A DNA stretch of 64,000 bases, from contig CAUYLG010062032.1 of NCBI GenBank assembly GCA_963573385.1, forward strand, positions 124,001 through 188,000, written 5' to 3'. Shown here piece by piece: positions 54,095 through 64,000 of this stretch (its first letter is position 1; each line of letters starts with the position of its first letter). The translations under genes and the position numbers were made by a program. Under the pieces are notes generated by a model. The model worked only from the letters and a program-made list of their open reading frames with translations. It ran no database searches and was not told the DNA's origin. The stretch comes from Cacajao melanocephalus (lineage: Eukaryota > Chordata > Mammalia > Primates > Pitheciidae).

Positions 54095-54285
54095 TCACGG
54101 AAATATTTATTTAGTCCTGAGTATGCGGCAGTAATTAGTCAAAAAGATTTCTAGACATTCTCTCATTTGTTCATCACAACTCTCTGAGGTAAGGACTATT
54201 ATTCCCATTTTAGGTGAGGAAATTGAAATAAAGAGTAGTTCCTAAGTTGTGAAAATCCTGACTTAAACCCCAAAAATCTGAAGAT
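54095..54285 (-). repeat. MIR SINE
   Basis: Reverse-orientation MIR: CTCATTTGTTCATCACAACTC, TGAGGTAAGGACTATTATTCCC and GGTGAGGAAATTGAAATAAAG. Lies 85 bp from an oppositely oriented MIR. Confidence 0.8.
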
Positions 54286-55649
54286 AAAATATCTTCACCT
54301 CATTCTCGGTAAACGACCAGGATACAAGTGGCTAATGTGAAATCCAAGACAAGGAACAGAGAGCTCAACAGAAACCGAAGTTAGCTGCAACCCCAGAGTG
54401 ATATCAAATTTCCCATCAATATGTAATTTAACTAAGAGGGTGGACATGAAATGAGGGTGAAACAATGTCTCTGTTGTTTCCCAATGCAATAGCATCACCT
54501 ACTTTGATAAAATACTTGCATTTTACCAGCAGAGGAGAAATTAATTATTTGAAAAGCTTGATTTCCTTAAACTCCCCAAAAAAGAAGCAGATGCATCTTA
54601 TGGAAATCAAAATTTCGAAAGCAGTGTCAAACTCTTACGGATCTTATCTTGGGTTTTGTCAGAGTGGCAACTGTTCAACAGATGGTCAAAATTCAGAAAA
54701 TGATTGTTTTCATTAAAGAGCCTTACTTGAAGGGAAGTTGGATTCTTTGTGGTGAGCACTTTTTGAGAAAGTGTGAAAAGCAATCACGAGGAAAAAAAAA
54801 GCTGCAGAAGATACCACCAGGTGTCTTGGCATTTTTTTTCCCCTGAAAGGTTAAAAAAGATGAGCACATTTAATAAAAGGACAAAAATGACCTCCAAATT
54901 GAAATAACTGTATTTCTTCTGTTATTTTAAAATAACTTTAAAATCGAACTGTCATCTCAAAAATATTGCTGTCACTTGAATTGAGAAGTAAAGAATTAAA
55001 ATATTTCTATAAAAAGAGGTGAACCAGGTGCATAGGAAATATAATTGGCTACAACAAACCTCCCTATCAGACAGCTGTGCAAATAAAGTGTTCTAAATGT
55101 CAGTTCCTGTATAATATTTTAGTTTCTTTCAGATGACATAATGTATATGAAATGGCTTGGGAAAATACAAAGGGCCGTATAAATACAACTTATCAGTGTA
55201 ATTATTTGGATTCAGCTGATTTGCTATAATTTAATGAAAGTAAAAAGAATATGCCTAGAAATGTATACGAAAGCTTGAGTGACCAGGAAAAGAAATGCTC
55301 CCAGAAGGATTTAAGTATCATACAATGTACTGCCATGTTCATTATATATGTTTAGTATTAATAACTGATTAACAATGAGAAAATGAACTAAAGCAAAATC
55401 CCCTTTAAAACATGTAAGCCCTGACAGAAATGTCATTGACATTGAAAAACTCATATTGAAAAGTATAACAAGATGTGTTTAACTACTATCATTGCAATTA
55501 AAAAATACAGTGAGATCAAATAATAAACCACACACAGAACTCAATACTGAATTATAGTAATAGCACAATATATTAAAGATACCTATGTATATGTTAGAAA
55601 ATATTCTAAATATTCTACATCCTAACCTATTAAAACACTATATAGTAAA
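54286..55649. other. No recognised feature; unique-looking
   Basis: Open frames of 65-83 codons near 54465-54846 show no domain. AT-rich otherwise. Confidence 0.4.
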
Positions 55650-56360
55650 GACACCAAGTTTACTTCTTTCCCCAAATTCCATTCAATTTCTGGATACGAC
55701 AACACCATTTATCTCAATACCAGCTCAATTTCCTCAGACCGGCATCAAGCTTATCTGACTTCTTTTTCACTTTTTTCCCCTTTACTGATGATCTGTTTTT
55801 CTTTGAGTTTCTGTTTAGCCATCCCGTCCTACCTATACCTTCTACATTGTACTCTCATTTCCTCTCATCAGAGCTGGCTGGAGGTGAACTTCTTACATTC
55901 TTCTCGATGTTGCAGTTGAAGTTCTTAAATCCTACATTCTAAAACTTCATTTTCTTGCTCAAAACTCTGTTTGAGATGTTTTCCGTTTCCTCTTATCACC
56001 TTTCACCAGCCTACACTGCCTTCGTTCCACCTACCTAGTCCGTACCAGTTCTCGCTGTATGTGAAACATCCTCTTCTCTCTAGAAGCCGACATTCTCACT
56101 GTTCAGCAGACAACAGGCGTTTTCCTACATTGACCCCTTATCTCAGGGCCACCTTTCTAAACTCAGCCCTGATGATTTCTGTTTTCTATGAAGCCATTCC
56201 TGGCTCTTTCTAGCTTCGATCATCTCTGCTGCTCCCAGGTTTTCAAAGAAATTGCCCTTCTCTTGCTTGCTATAGTTTCATAGGAAGCCCTGTAGACTGG
56301 CTACGTAGGATGTAAGCTTAGTGTAAGACAATATAGTTCTTAGTATCCTGGAACGTATAC
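55650..56360 (+). repeat. Probable L2 LINE 3' part
   Basis: Pyrimidine-rich sequence with CTATGAAGCCATTCCTGGCTC (cf. L2 'caggaagccttccctga') and GATGTAAGCTTAGTG-type segments near the expected L2 3' positions. An 80-codon frame at 55971-56213 lies in it. Diverged. Confidence 0.5.
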
Positions 56361-57489
56361 ATTGCTCAAGCATTTGTGTTAAGTGGCAAGAGAGTGGGAT
56401 AAGAGGATATTAAAAAAAAAAAAAAGGAAGAAGCCATATACACTACCATTTTTTCTATATATTAACATATCAATAAAGTAAATTCTATAATTTTAAATCA
56501 ATGTCTTGCTTTAAGTCCAAATAGCAAGTGCCTTGTGTAGAAAAAAAAAACCCTTCTCATTTTCCAGCATAATATGCATATGCTTCTAAAAATGATTGTT
56601 CCTTACAGTAAACAATCTATAAGCCTCTGTCCACAATTACAATTATCTGGAAGAAAAAATAAAATTTTCATTAATATTTTACATGTTCCAATATATTTTC
56701 TATGGCCTGGCATAAAAAAAAAGCAAGGAAATTTTCTGAATATTTTACTGTTAAGAAACTTTTGACTCCGTTCTTGTCCAAGGTGAAATAAAAATTTTAA
56801 AACTTTTCTTAAATCGATTAACACATGTCAGACAGACTGTATAATTTAGGCATATCATTCTACTTGGGGAATGAAAAAGTCTCCTGGAAAGGGAATTTGA
56901 AGTTCTCTTAATCTCTCTGATTTTTGATCAAATATACATTGCCCTATTCCTGGAAAGACCCCTTCTCCAGATGTAATCACAGCACAATTCATGTGCCTGA
57001 ACTTTCTTCTTTTCTGAGATTTCAGTTGAAGTCAAAAGGCATTAAGAATGAAGGATTTAGACAGTAGGACATTTCATAATTAATGGAGCTTATAAATTTA
57101 CATTTAATTTTTAAGGACACCAAAGGTATTCCTAAAATTTTACATATACTAGAGATTGAAGTCAATGCAAAGATACATATAATCTACATGTAATAAAATT
57201 AAAGACAAGAGAGGAATATAATAATTTTGAAAGCATAAAACAATGCAAATGTTATTAATTCAATACCCATTATGGTCACTTTCATAAGTCCAGGTGGAAA
57301 TTTCCAAGTGTATTAAAGTGCCAAAGTAGCTCTAAGTTATGCAGGATATATATCACTGTATATGCTGCATAACGTGAATTATATACATGTCAGGGTATCA
57401 ACTACAGCCTTAACATAGTACGTGTATCAAATGAATATTGAACAGAGTACAAAAGTGCTGTCTACTGAGAATTTTATATATGACTTATT
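56361..57489. other. No recognised feature, AT-rich
   Basis: A-run at 56413-56425 and 56541-56550. Overlapping opposite-strand frames near 56574-56824 are non-coding by appearance. Confidence 0.4.
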
Positions 57490-58770
57490 TAATTTATTAT
57501 ATTCTTTTAACTTTATTCCCTTCTGATTCTCCTCACTATACCCACCTTTTATTCTGTTTGTGGATATTCTTTCATTGTTCTTTATATGTCCTTGTAAAAG
57601 ATATGTGATCTTAATGTACATGTAGTTTGATTACACATAAATGGAATCATTCTATAGATCTCATTCTGTTTCATACTTTTTACTCAGTGCTATGTTTTTC
57701 ATACTTATTCATGATGCTGCAAATACATAAAACTTATTGATTCTAAAACAGCATAGTTTTCTTTGGAATACATTTTTCATTTTTCATCTCTCCATTCTTT
57801 CATGAAGGACTTAGAGTGCTTCCAGCATCTTGCCATGACAGAGAATGCTACAGTGAACATTTTCATGTATTTTTTGTAGAAGACGGAATTCTAAGATGAT
57901 CTTCCATGCCCTTATATAAATCTCTTCCACTTTAATATGGGCAAGACTTGTGAACATGATGAGATTTTACTTCTGTGGTTAGATTACATTACCAGGAAGA
58001 AGGAAAGACATTTTGCATGGGTAGTTCAGGTCCCAAGTAAGTTTGTTTGGAGTCATTCAAAAGGAAGATTATTCTGGGAGGGCCTGACTTAATAGAGAAC
58101 ATGGCCTCCAAAGAGGAACATGGTCTTTCTTGAAGAACACTTCTGCTGGCCTTGAAACACCCAAGCTGCCATAAGTTCTACAGCAGTGAGCAAATAAATT
58201 CTGCCAACAATGACATGAGCTTGTCAAATAACCCTGAGTATCAGATAAGACCACAGCCCCAGACAACATAGAAATTGCTACCTTGTGAGAAACTAAGAAG
58301 AGGACCTAAGACAAACCCAGACTCCTGACCCATACAAACTGTGAGACAATAAATCTATGTTGTTTCAAGCCATCAAAGTAATGGTAATTTGTTACATGAC
58401 AATGGAAAATTAGTATATCCTGTTGGAAATGTTTGAGACTCTCCTTAAAATGTATCCCAAGGGAAGGAACTTTTGGGTCATTAGTTACATGTATACTTAA
58501 TTTGACTATAAGGGTGTGCAATTCCCAGATTCCAACATCCCTGCCTACACTTTAATTTTTTTTATCAGCATTAATGTATCTCATTAATATATTGCATTTC
58601 TCTTACTACTAGTGAGTTAAGGCAACTTTCATTTGCTTGTTTCGTGTCTTTATTATTTTGAGTTTCTTCTTCTAGGGGCTGGCTAATTGTTCATATCCTT
58701 TGTCATTTTACAAGGCTTATTGACTTTCCTTGCCATTCTGCAGGAGTTTTGGGAGATACTCTAATCCTCA
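57490..58770 (-). mobile_element. L1M fragment split by an MLT1 LTR
   Basis: In reverse orientation: CATAAATGGAATCATTCTAT, ATGCTACAGTGAACATTTTC before the LTR, and GGGTCATTAGTTACATGTAT, GAGTTTCTTCTTCTAGGGGC after it. Both sides are L1M ORF2 3' region, collinear across the LTR. Confidence 0.7.
57875..58416 (+). mobile_element. MLT1-type LTR (ERVL-MaLR) inside L1M
   Basis: TGTAGAAGACGGAATTCTAAGATG start, GTGAACATGATGAGATTTTACTTC, GGGAGGGCCTGACTTAATAG, AACTGTGAGACAATAAATCTATG and GGTAATTTGTTACA near the end follow the MaLR/MLT1 LTR order in forward orientation. The AATAAA at about 58348 is the LTR polyadenylation signal. Solo LTR; no clear 5-bp duplication. Confidence 0.8.
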
Positions 58771-58773
58771 TTA

Positions 58774-58948
<175 letters not shown>

Positions 58949-59479
58949 CAAGTATCTTTTCCTTATCATCTACGCATAAATATTTTCTAGTTAGCTTGGA
59001 GGTAAATCCTTGCTTTTCATGTCACAGAATTCTTTAATATTTTTCTTAAAAGTTTGGAAAGTATTATTTTGATAGTGGAGGATATCATTTGAGTAAATGT
59101 CTTTGTAGATTTAATAAGTCTGGGGTCTTATGCATCTAAAAATCATGTTGAGAGAGAAAGGAGGTAGGAAACAGACTAGGAATGACACAGGAGAAATGCA
59201 AAGAGAAACAAACATAGTGTTCTGCTTCTGACCTTCAGTGTAGGATTTTGCATCCAGACAGCAGTCTTTCAAGCCAAAGCTTTTGAAAGATGATTTTTTT
59301 TTAAAGTATATTGTTGTGGTTATCATTTAACATATAAGTGGTCAATCCTGAAGATATATACTCAGAACTCTCCCCAAGTGTAGCAAAAATATTTCTGGAC
59401 ATTATTCATGAAGTTGGAAGGAGGCGATGACCTAGAAGAAAATCTCACTGCTTTCCAACCTGAGAGATGTTAGAAATGG
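58949..59479. other. No recognised feature
   Basis: Nothing assigned. Confidence 0.4.
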
Positions 59480-60340
59480 AGGAGAGAGAGATATCCGGTA
59501 GCCCAGGCATGTCTTCAAGTTTTCCAGTTCTGAGCTAACCGAGACTGCAGTGCGGGACAGGAATTTCTCTGGCCGCATTTGCAGTTTGTGACTCTGCGAC
59601 ACGGCTGCTTTGCATGTTCACTCAGGCCAATCTAAGTTACTGCTGAGACAGCAGTCACAGTTTGCATCATCTTTTTACTTTTCTGAAGTGCTCTTGGTTC
59701 CTTGATGATATCATTGGAAGCTACGGCAGCTGAAAGCCCTGACTGGGAAGTCAATAGAGACTCTGTAGCACTTAGAGGACAGAGAACACATCTCTAGAAC
59801 TAAACCTAAATGGAAGACAACCAGAAATAACAAGGGTTGGAGTCAACCGGGAGACCCAGGAGCCTCAACAAAGAGAAAAAGAGAGGAGTCCAAGTTCCAT
59901 CAAACATTTCCAGATGAAAGGACACATGAGGCACTGAGGGGGCTACAAGTTACCACACCTGAGGATTTCAGTCCTTCCCCTGTTACCTCAGGACACACAC
60001 ATTACACACTCTTCCAACCAAGTAGGCAAAGCACAGAGAAAGAAACAGGGGAAGCCCACATCTGAAAGACTGAGTATTCCTGTCCAGTCATCCAGACCAA
60101 AAGATGCTGAGTGCCACCAAACCAGACTGTTTCAATTAAATGCTAACTGTCCATCCCACCTCATCCTCTCTTCAAACCAGCTGCTGGGAGCTCAGTAGGA
60201 AGACTAGGTAGGTTATACACAAAATAAAGAAGCTGCTCCTTCACCACACCCTACACCTCTGCATGTTGGTGTGCCTTAAATGTTCCACCCTGTTTTGTGT
60301 AAATGTGAAGGGACTCAGAGATTGTGACCACTTAGTGTTA
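59480..60340. other. GC-richer block without recognised repeats
   Basis: Visibly richer in G and C than its flanks, with scattered CpG (GCGGGACAGG, GGCCGCATTT, GCGACACGG near 59553-59605). It has an AATAAA at 60223-60228, a splice-donor-like TAG/GTAGGT at 60205-60213 and no long open frame. It abuts the broken 3' side of the L1 at 60345. It could be an unassigned LTR, an exon of a non-coding RNA or unique DNA; I cannot tell. Confidence 0.35.
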
Positions 60341-60344
60341 AAAA

Positions 60345-62132
60345 CATGAGATGATCATGTGGTTTTTGTCTTTGGTTCTGTTTATGTGGTGAATTATGTT
60401 CATAGACTTGCATATGTTGAACCAGCCTTGCATCCCTGGGATGAAGCCTACTTGATCATGATGGATAAGTTTTTGATGTGCTGTTGCAATTGGTTTGCCA
60501 GTATTTTATTGAAGATTTTTGCATATATGTTCATCATGGATATTGGTCTGAAGTTTTCTTTTTTTGTTCAGTCTCTGCTGGGTTTTGGTATCAGGATGAT
60601 GTTGGTCTCATAAAATGATTTGGGAAGGATTCCCTCTTTTTGGATTGTTTGGAATAGTTTCAGAAGGAATGGTACCAGCTCCTCTTTGTACGTCTGTTAG
60701 AATTCAGCTGTGAACCCATCTGCACCTGGAATTTTTTTGGTTGGTAGGCTATTAATTGCTGCCTCAACATCAGCCCTTGTTATTGGTCTATTGAAGGTTT
60801 CAACTTCTTCCTGGTTTAGGCTTTGGAGGGTGCAAGTGTCCAGGAATTTATCCATCTCTTCCAGGTTTACTGGTTTGTGTGCATAGAGTCGTTTATAGTA
60901 ATCTCTGATTGTAGTTTGTATTTCTGTAGAATCAGTGGTGATGTCCCCTTTATCATTTTTTATTGCGTCTATTTGATTGTTTTCCCTTTTCTTTATTAAT
61001 CTGGCTAGCAGTCTGTCTATTTTGTTGATCTTTTCAAAAAACCATCTCATGGATTTATTGATTTTTTGAACTTTTTGTGTGTCTCTATCTCCTTCAGTTC
61101 TGCTCTGATCTTAGTTATTTCTTGTCTTCTGCTAGCTTTTGAGTTTTTATTTACCTTGCTCCTCAGCTCTTTCAATTTTGACATCAGAGCATCAATTTTA
61201 GATCTTTCCTCACTTCTCATGTGGGCATTTTTTGCTATAAATTTTCCTCTAGACACTGCTTTAAATGTGTCCCAGAGATTCTGGTACATTGTGTCTTTGT
61301 TCTCATTCGTTTCAAAGAACACCTTTATTTCTGCCTTCATTTTATTGTTTATCCAGTCAGCATTCAGGAGCCAGTTGTCCAGTTTCCATGAAGGTGTGCA
61401 GTTTTGAGTTAGTTTCTTAATTCTGAGTTCTAATTTGATTGCCCTGTGGTCTGAGAGACTGTTTGTTATGATTTCTATTCTATTGCATTTGCTGAGGAGT
61501 GATTTACTTCCAATTATGTGGTCAATTTTGGAATAGGTGCAATGTGATGCTGAGAAGAATGTATATTCTGTGGATTTGGGGTGGAGATTTCTCTAGATGT
61601 CTATTAGGTCTGCTTGGTCCAGATCTGAGTTCAAGTCCTGGATATCCTTGTTAATTTTCTGTCTCATTGATCTGTCTAATATTGACAGTGGAGTGTTAAA
61701 GTCTCCCACTATTATTGTGCAGGAGTCTAAGTCTCTTGGTAGGTCATTAAGAACTTGCTTTATATACCTGGGTGCTCCTGTATTGGGTGCATATATATTT
61801 AGGATCATTAGCTCTTCTTGATGCATTGATCCTTTTACCATTATGTAATGCCCTTCTTTGTCTCTTTTGATCTTTGTTGGTTTATCGTCCATTTTATCAG
61901 AGACTAGAATTGCAACTCCTGCTTTTTTTTTGCTCTCCATTTGCTTGGTAAATCTTCCTCCATGCCTTTATTTTGAGCCTATGTGTGTCCTTTCACGTGA
62001 GATTGGTTTCCTGAATACAGCACACTGATGGGTCTTGACTTTTTATCCAATTAGTCTGTGTCTTTTGATTGGGGCATTTAGCCCATTTACATTTAGGGTT
62101 AATATTGTTATGTGTGAATTTTGTCCTGCCAT
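60345..62132 (-). pseudogene. L1 ORF2, truncated and broken
   Basis: ATG at 62132-62130 (minus strand). The endonuclease domain is relatively well kept: minus-strand frame 61940-61593 shows VAILVSDKMDDKPTKIKRDK, LNIYAPNTGAPRYIKQVLND and VGDFNTPLS, and the SDH motif is readable near 61449-61460. Later open pieces are 61340-61047 and 61050-60697 ([20 protein letters not shown].. to [11 protein letters not shown]). The sequence ends right before reverse-transcriptase motif A, so the catalytic Asp of that domain is gone. Frameshifts and stops separate the pieces. Confidence 0.9.
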
Positions 62133-62195
62133 TTTGATCCTAGCTGAATGTTTTGCCCGTTAGTTGACAGATTTTCTTCATTGTGTCAATGCTCT

Positions 62196-63225
62196 TTACC
62201 ATTTGGTACCTTTTTTGAGTGGCTGGTACTGGTTGTTCCTTTCCTTGTTTAGTGCTTCTTTCAGGAGCTCTTGTAAAGCAGGCCTGGCGGTGACAAAATC
62301 TCTCAGCAATTGCTTGTCCATAAAGGATTTTCTTTCTTCTTCACTTATGAAGCTTAGTTTGGCTGGATGTGAAATTCTAGGTTGAAAGTTCTTTTATTTA
62401 AGGATGTTGAATATTGGCCCACACTCTCTTCTGGCTTGTGGGGTTTCTGTGGAGAGATCCACTGTGAGTCTCATGGGCTTCCCTTAGTGGGTAACCCGAC
62501 CTTTCTCTCTGGCTGTCCTTAGCACTTTTTCCCTCATTTCAACCCTGGTGAATCTGATGATTATGTGCCTTGGGGTTACTCTTCTCGAGAATTATCTTTG
62601 TGGTGTTCTCTGTATTTCCTGGACTTGAATGGTGGCCTGGCTTGCTAGGTTGGGGAAGTTCTCCTGGATAATATCCTGAAGAGTGTTTTCCAGCTTGGAT
62701 TCATTCTCTCTGTCATATTCAGGTACACCTATCAAATGTGGATTAGATCTTTTTACATAATCCCATATTTCTTAGAGGCTTTGTTCATTTCTTTTCACTC
62801 TTTTTTCTCTATTCTTGCCTTCTCATTTTATTTCATTGAGTTGATCTTCAATCTCTGATATCCTTTCTTCTGCTTGGTCAATTTGGCTATTGAAACTTGT
62901 GTATGCTTCACGAAGTTCTTGTGCTGTGTTTTTCAGCTCCATCAAGTCATTTATATTCTTCTCTAAGCTGCTTATTCCAGTTAGCATCTCATCTAACCTT
63001 TTTTTCTAGGTTCTTAGTTTCCTTGCATTGGGTTAGCACATGTTCTTTTAGCTCTGAGAAGTTTGTTATTACCCACCTTCTGAAGGTGTTTCTGTCAATT
63101 GATCAGATTCATTCTCCATCCATCTTTGATCCCTAGCTGGTGAGGAGTTGCGATCCTTTGGAGGAGGAGAGGTGTTCTGGTTTTTGGTGTTTTTATCCAT
63201 GCTTTTTGCACTGTTTTCTTCCCAT
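62196..63225 (-). pseudogene. L1 ORF1 pseudogene
   Basis: ATG at 63225-63223 (ATGGGAAGAAAACAG context) to TAA at 62198-62196, about the normal ORF1 length. A TAA falls only about a dozen codons in (near 63190), and several shifts follow. ORF1 family blocks are clear at nucleotide level. Non-functional. Confidence 0.88.
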
Positions 63226-64000
63226 CTTTGTGGCTTTAGTTACCTGTGGTCTTTGTAGTTGGTGACTTTCAGATGGGGTCTCTGAGTGGACATCCTTTTT
63301 ATAGATGATGAAATTATTTCTTTCTGTTTCTTAGTTTTCCTCCTAACAGTCAGGTCCCTCTGCTGCAGGACTGCTGGAGGTCCCTCCAGACCCTGCTTGC
63401 CTGGGGATCACCCACGGGGGCTGCAGAATAGTAAGGGTTGCTGCTGGTTTCTTCTTCTGTTATCTTCATCCCAGAAGGGTACCTGCCAAATGTTGGCCTG
63501 AGCTCTCCTTTATGAGGTGTCTCTTTGGGTATACGGGGGTCAGGGAGCTGCTTGAGGAGACAGTCTGTCCCTTATAGGAGCTCAGGTGCTGTGCTGGGAG
63601 CTCTGTTGTTCCATGCAGAGCTGCTAGGTAGGTACTTTTAAGTCTGCTGCAGCAGAACTCATAGTCACCTCTTTTCCCAGGTGCTCTGTCCTAGGAAAGT
63701 TGGCTTTATTTATAAGTTCCTGTCATGCTGCTGCCTTTTTTCATAGATGTCCTGCCCCACATGGAGTAGTCTAGTCACAGTCTGCCAGCAGAGGCATTGC
63801 TGAGCTGCCCAGGCTCTGCCCAGTTGCTGTATGAACTGCCTCGGTAGCAGCGGACTGCCTCCGTAGTGGTGGTCACCCTTCCCCGCACTGAGCTGGACCG
63901 TCCTGGGTCCAGCTGCACTTGCTGCAAAACTCTCAATCCAGAGCATTTCATATTGCTTGTTTTGTGGGGGTGGTATCTGCTGAGCCAGATCACTTGGCTC
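63226..64000 (-). promoter_or_regulatory. L1 5'-UTR (partial) with relic internal promoter
   Basis: GC-rich L1 5'-UTR in reverse orientation, cut by the window edge. CpG is reduced but present near 63840-63900. By family knowledge it held a sense promoter and an antisense one; the antisense direction here would read to the right (plus strand), out of the window. The 78- and 72-codon minus-strand frames near 63710-63993 are not genes. Confidence 0.6.

Larger units (their letters stand above)
60345..64000 (-). mobile_element. Primate L1 lacking its 3' half; 5' end outside the window
   Basis: On the minus strand: 5'-UTR (63226-64000 and beyond), ORF1, ORF2 up to the reverse-transcriptase region, where L1 homology stops at about 60345 (ATGAGATGATCATGTGGTTT). 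There is no ORF2 C-terminus, 3'-UTR or A-tail. L1 copies normally lose the 5' end, so this loss of the 3' side points to a later deletion or recombination. Confidence 0.93.

Overview
The window looks like human, or another Old World primate, nuclear DNA. It is AT-rich and packed with primate and mammalian interspersed repeats: AluJ/S/Y-like copies and free left Alu monomers, primate L1 (L1PA/L1PB type), older L1M, L2, MIR, MaLR and ERVL LTRs (THE1/MSTA, MLT1, MLT2A) and Tigger DNA transposons. I find no intact protein-coding gene, no rRNA or tRNA and no CRISPR. Nearly all open frames longer than 60 codons lie in repeats, on the antisense strand of Alus, in GA-rich simple sequence, or in decayed L1, L2 or Tigger coding regions. 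The window is best read as intergenic or deep-intronic DNA.

Layout. 0-10 kb: L2 pieces, two solo THE1/MSTA-type LTRs (one with a perfect 5-bp target duplication), an MLT1 LTR, an Alu placed in the A-tail of another Alu, a free left Alu monomer and a 265-bp GGAA-rich tract. 10-17 kb: a structured inverted repeat at 10.87-11.08 kb, three Alus, MIR and L2, and an MLT2A LTR. 17.05-18.72 kb: a 5'-truncated minus-strand primate L1, followed by a 35-bp tandem duplication. 19.6-22.7 kb: L1M fragments and a GATA tract. This tract is interrupted by a 220-bp insertion (22741-22960) that starts with a perfect 36-bp-arm hairpin and continues into a CpG-bearing stretch resembling the 5' end of an HML-type (HERV-K superfamily) transcript. 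26.3-27.8 kb: a Tigger3-like transposon split by an Alu. 29.2-32.1 kb: a three-level nest, an AluJ inside a Tigger1 inside a MIR. 35.3-40.3 kb: two L1M elements head to head, one split by an Alu and the other by a younger L1. 40.4-41.6 kb: a long L2 with recognisable reverse-transcriptase remnants. 43.27-49.67 kb: a full-length but dead plus-strand L1. 49.8-58.9 kb: Alu, L2, MIR, L1M, MLT1 and an Alu monomer. 59.5-60.3 kb: a GC-richer block without recognised repeats. 60.3-64.0 kb: a minus-strand L1 that, unusually, lacks its 3' half and runs off the window at its 5' end.

There are no genes here that act together. The content is a record of successive insertions whose order can be read from nesting: MIR and L2 oldest, then L1M, Tigger and MaLR, then AluJ and primate L1, then AluS/Y-like. 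I see no convincing undescribed functional system. The most unusual object is the hairpin-plus-HML-like insertion at 22.74-22.96 kb. Family names rest on recognition of consensus features, not on a database search, so subfamily names are approximate.
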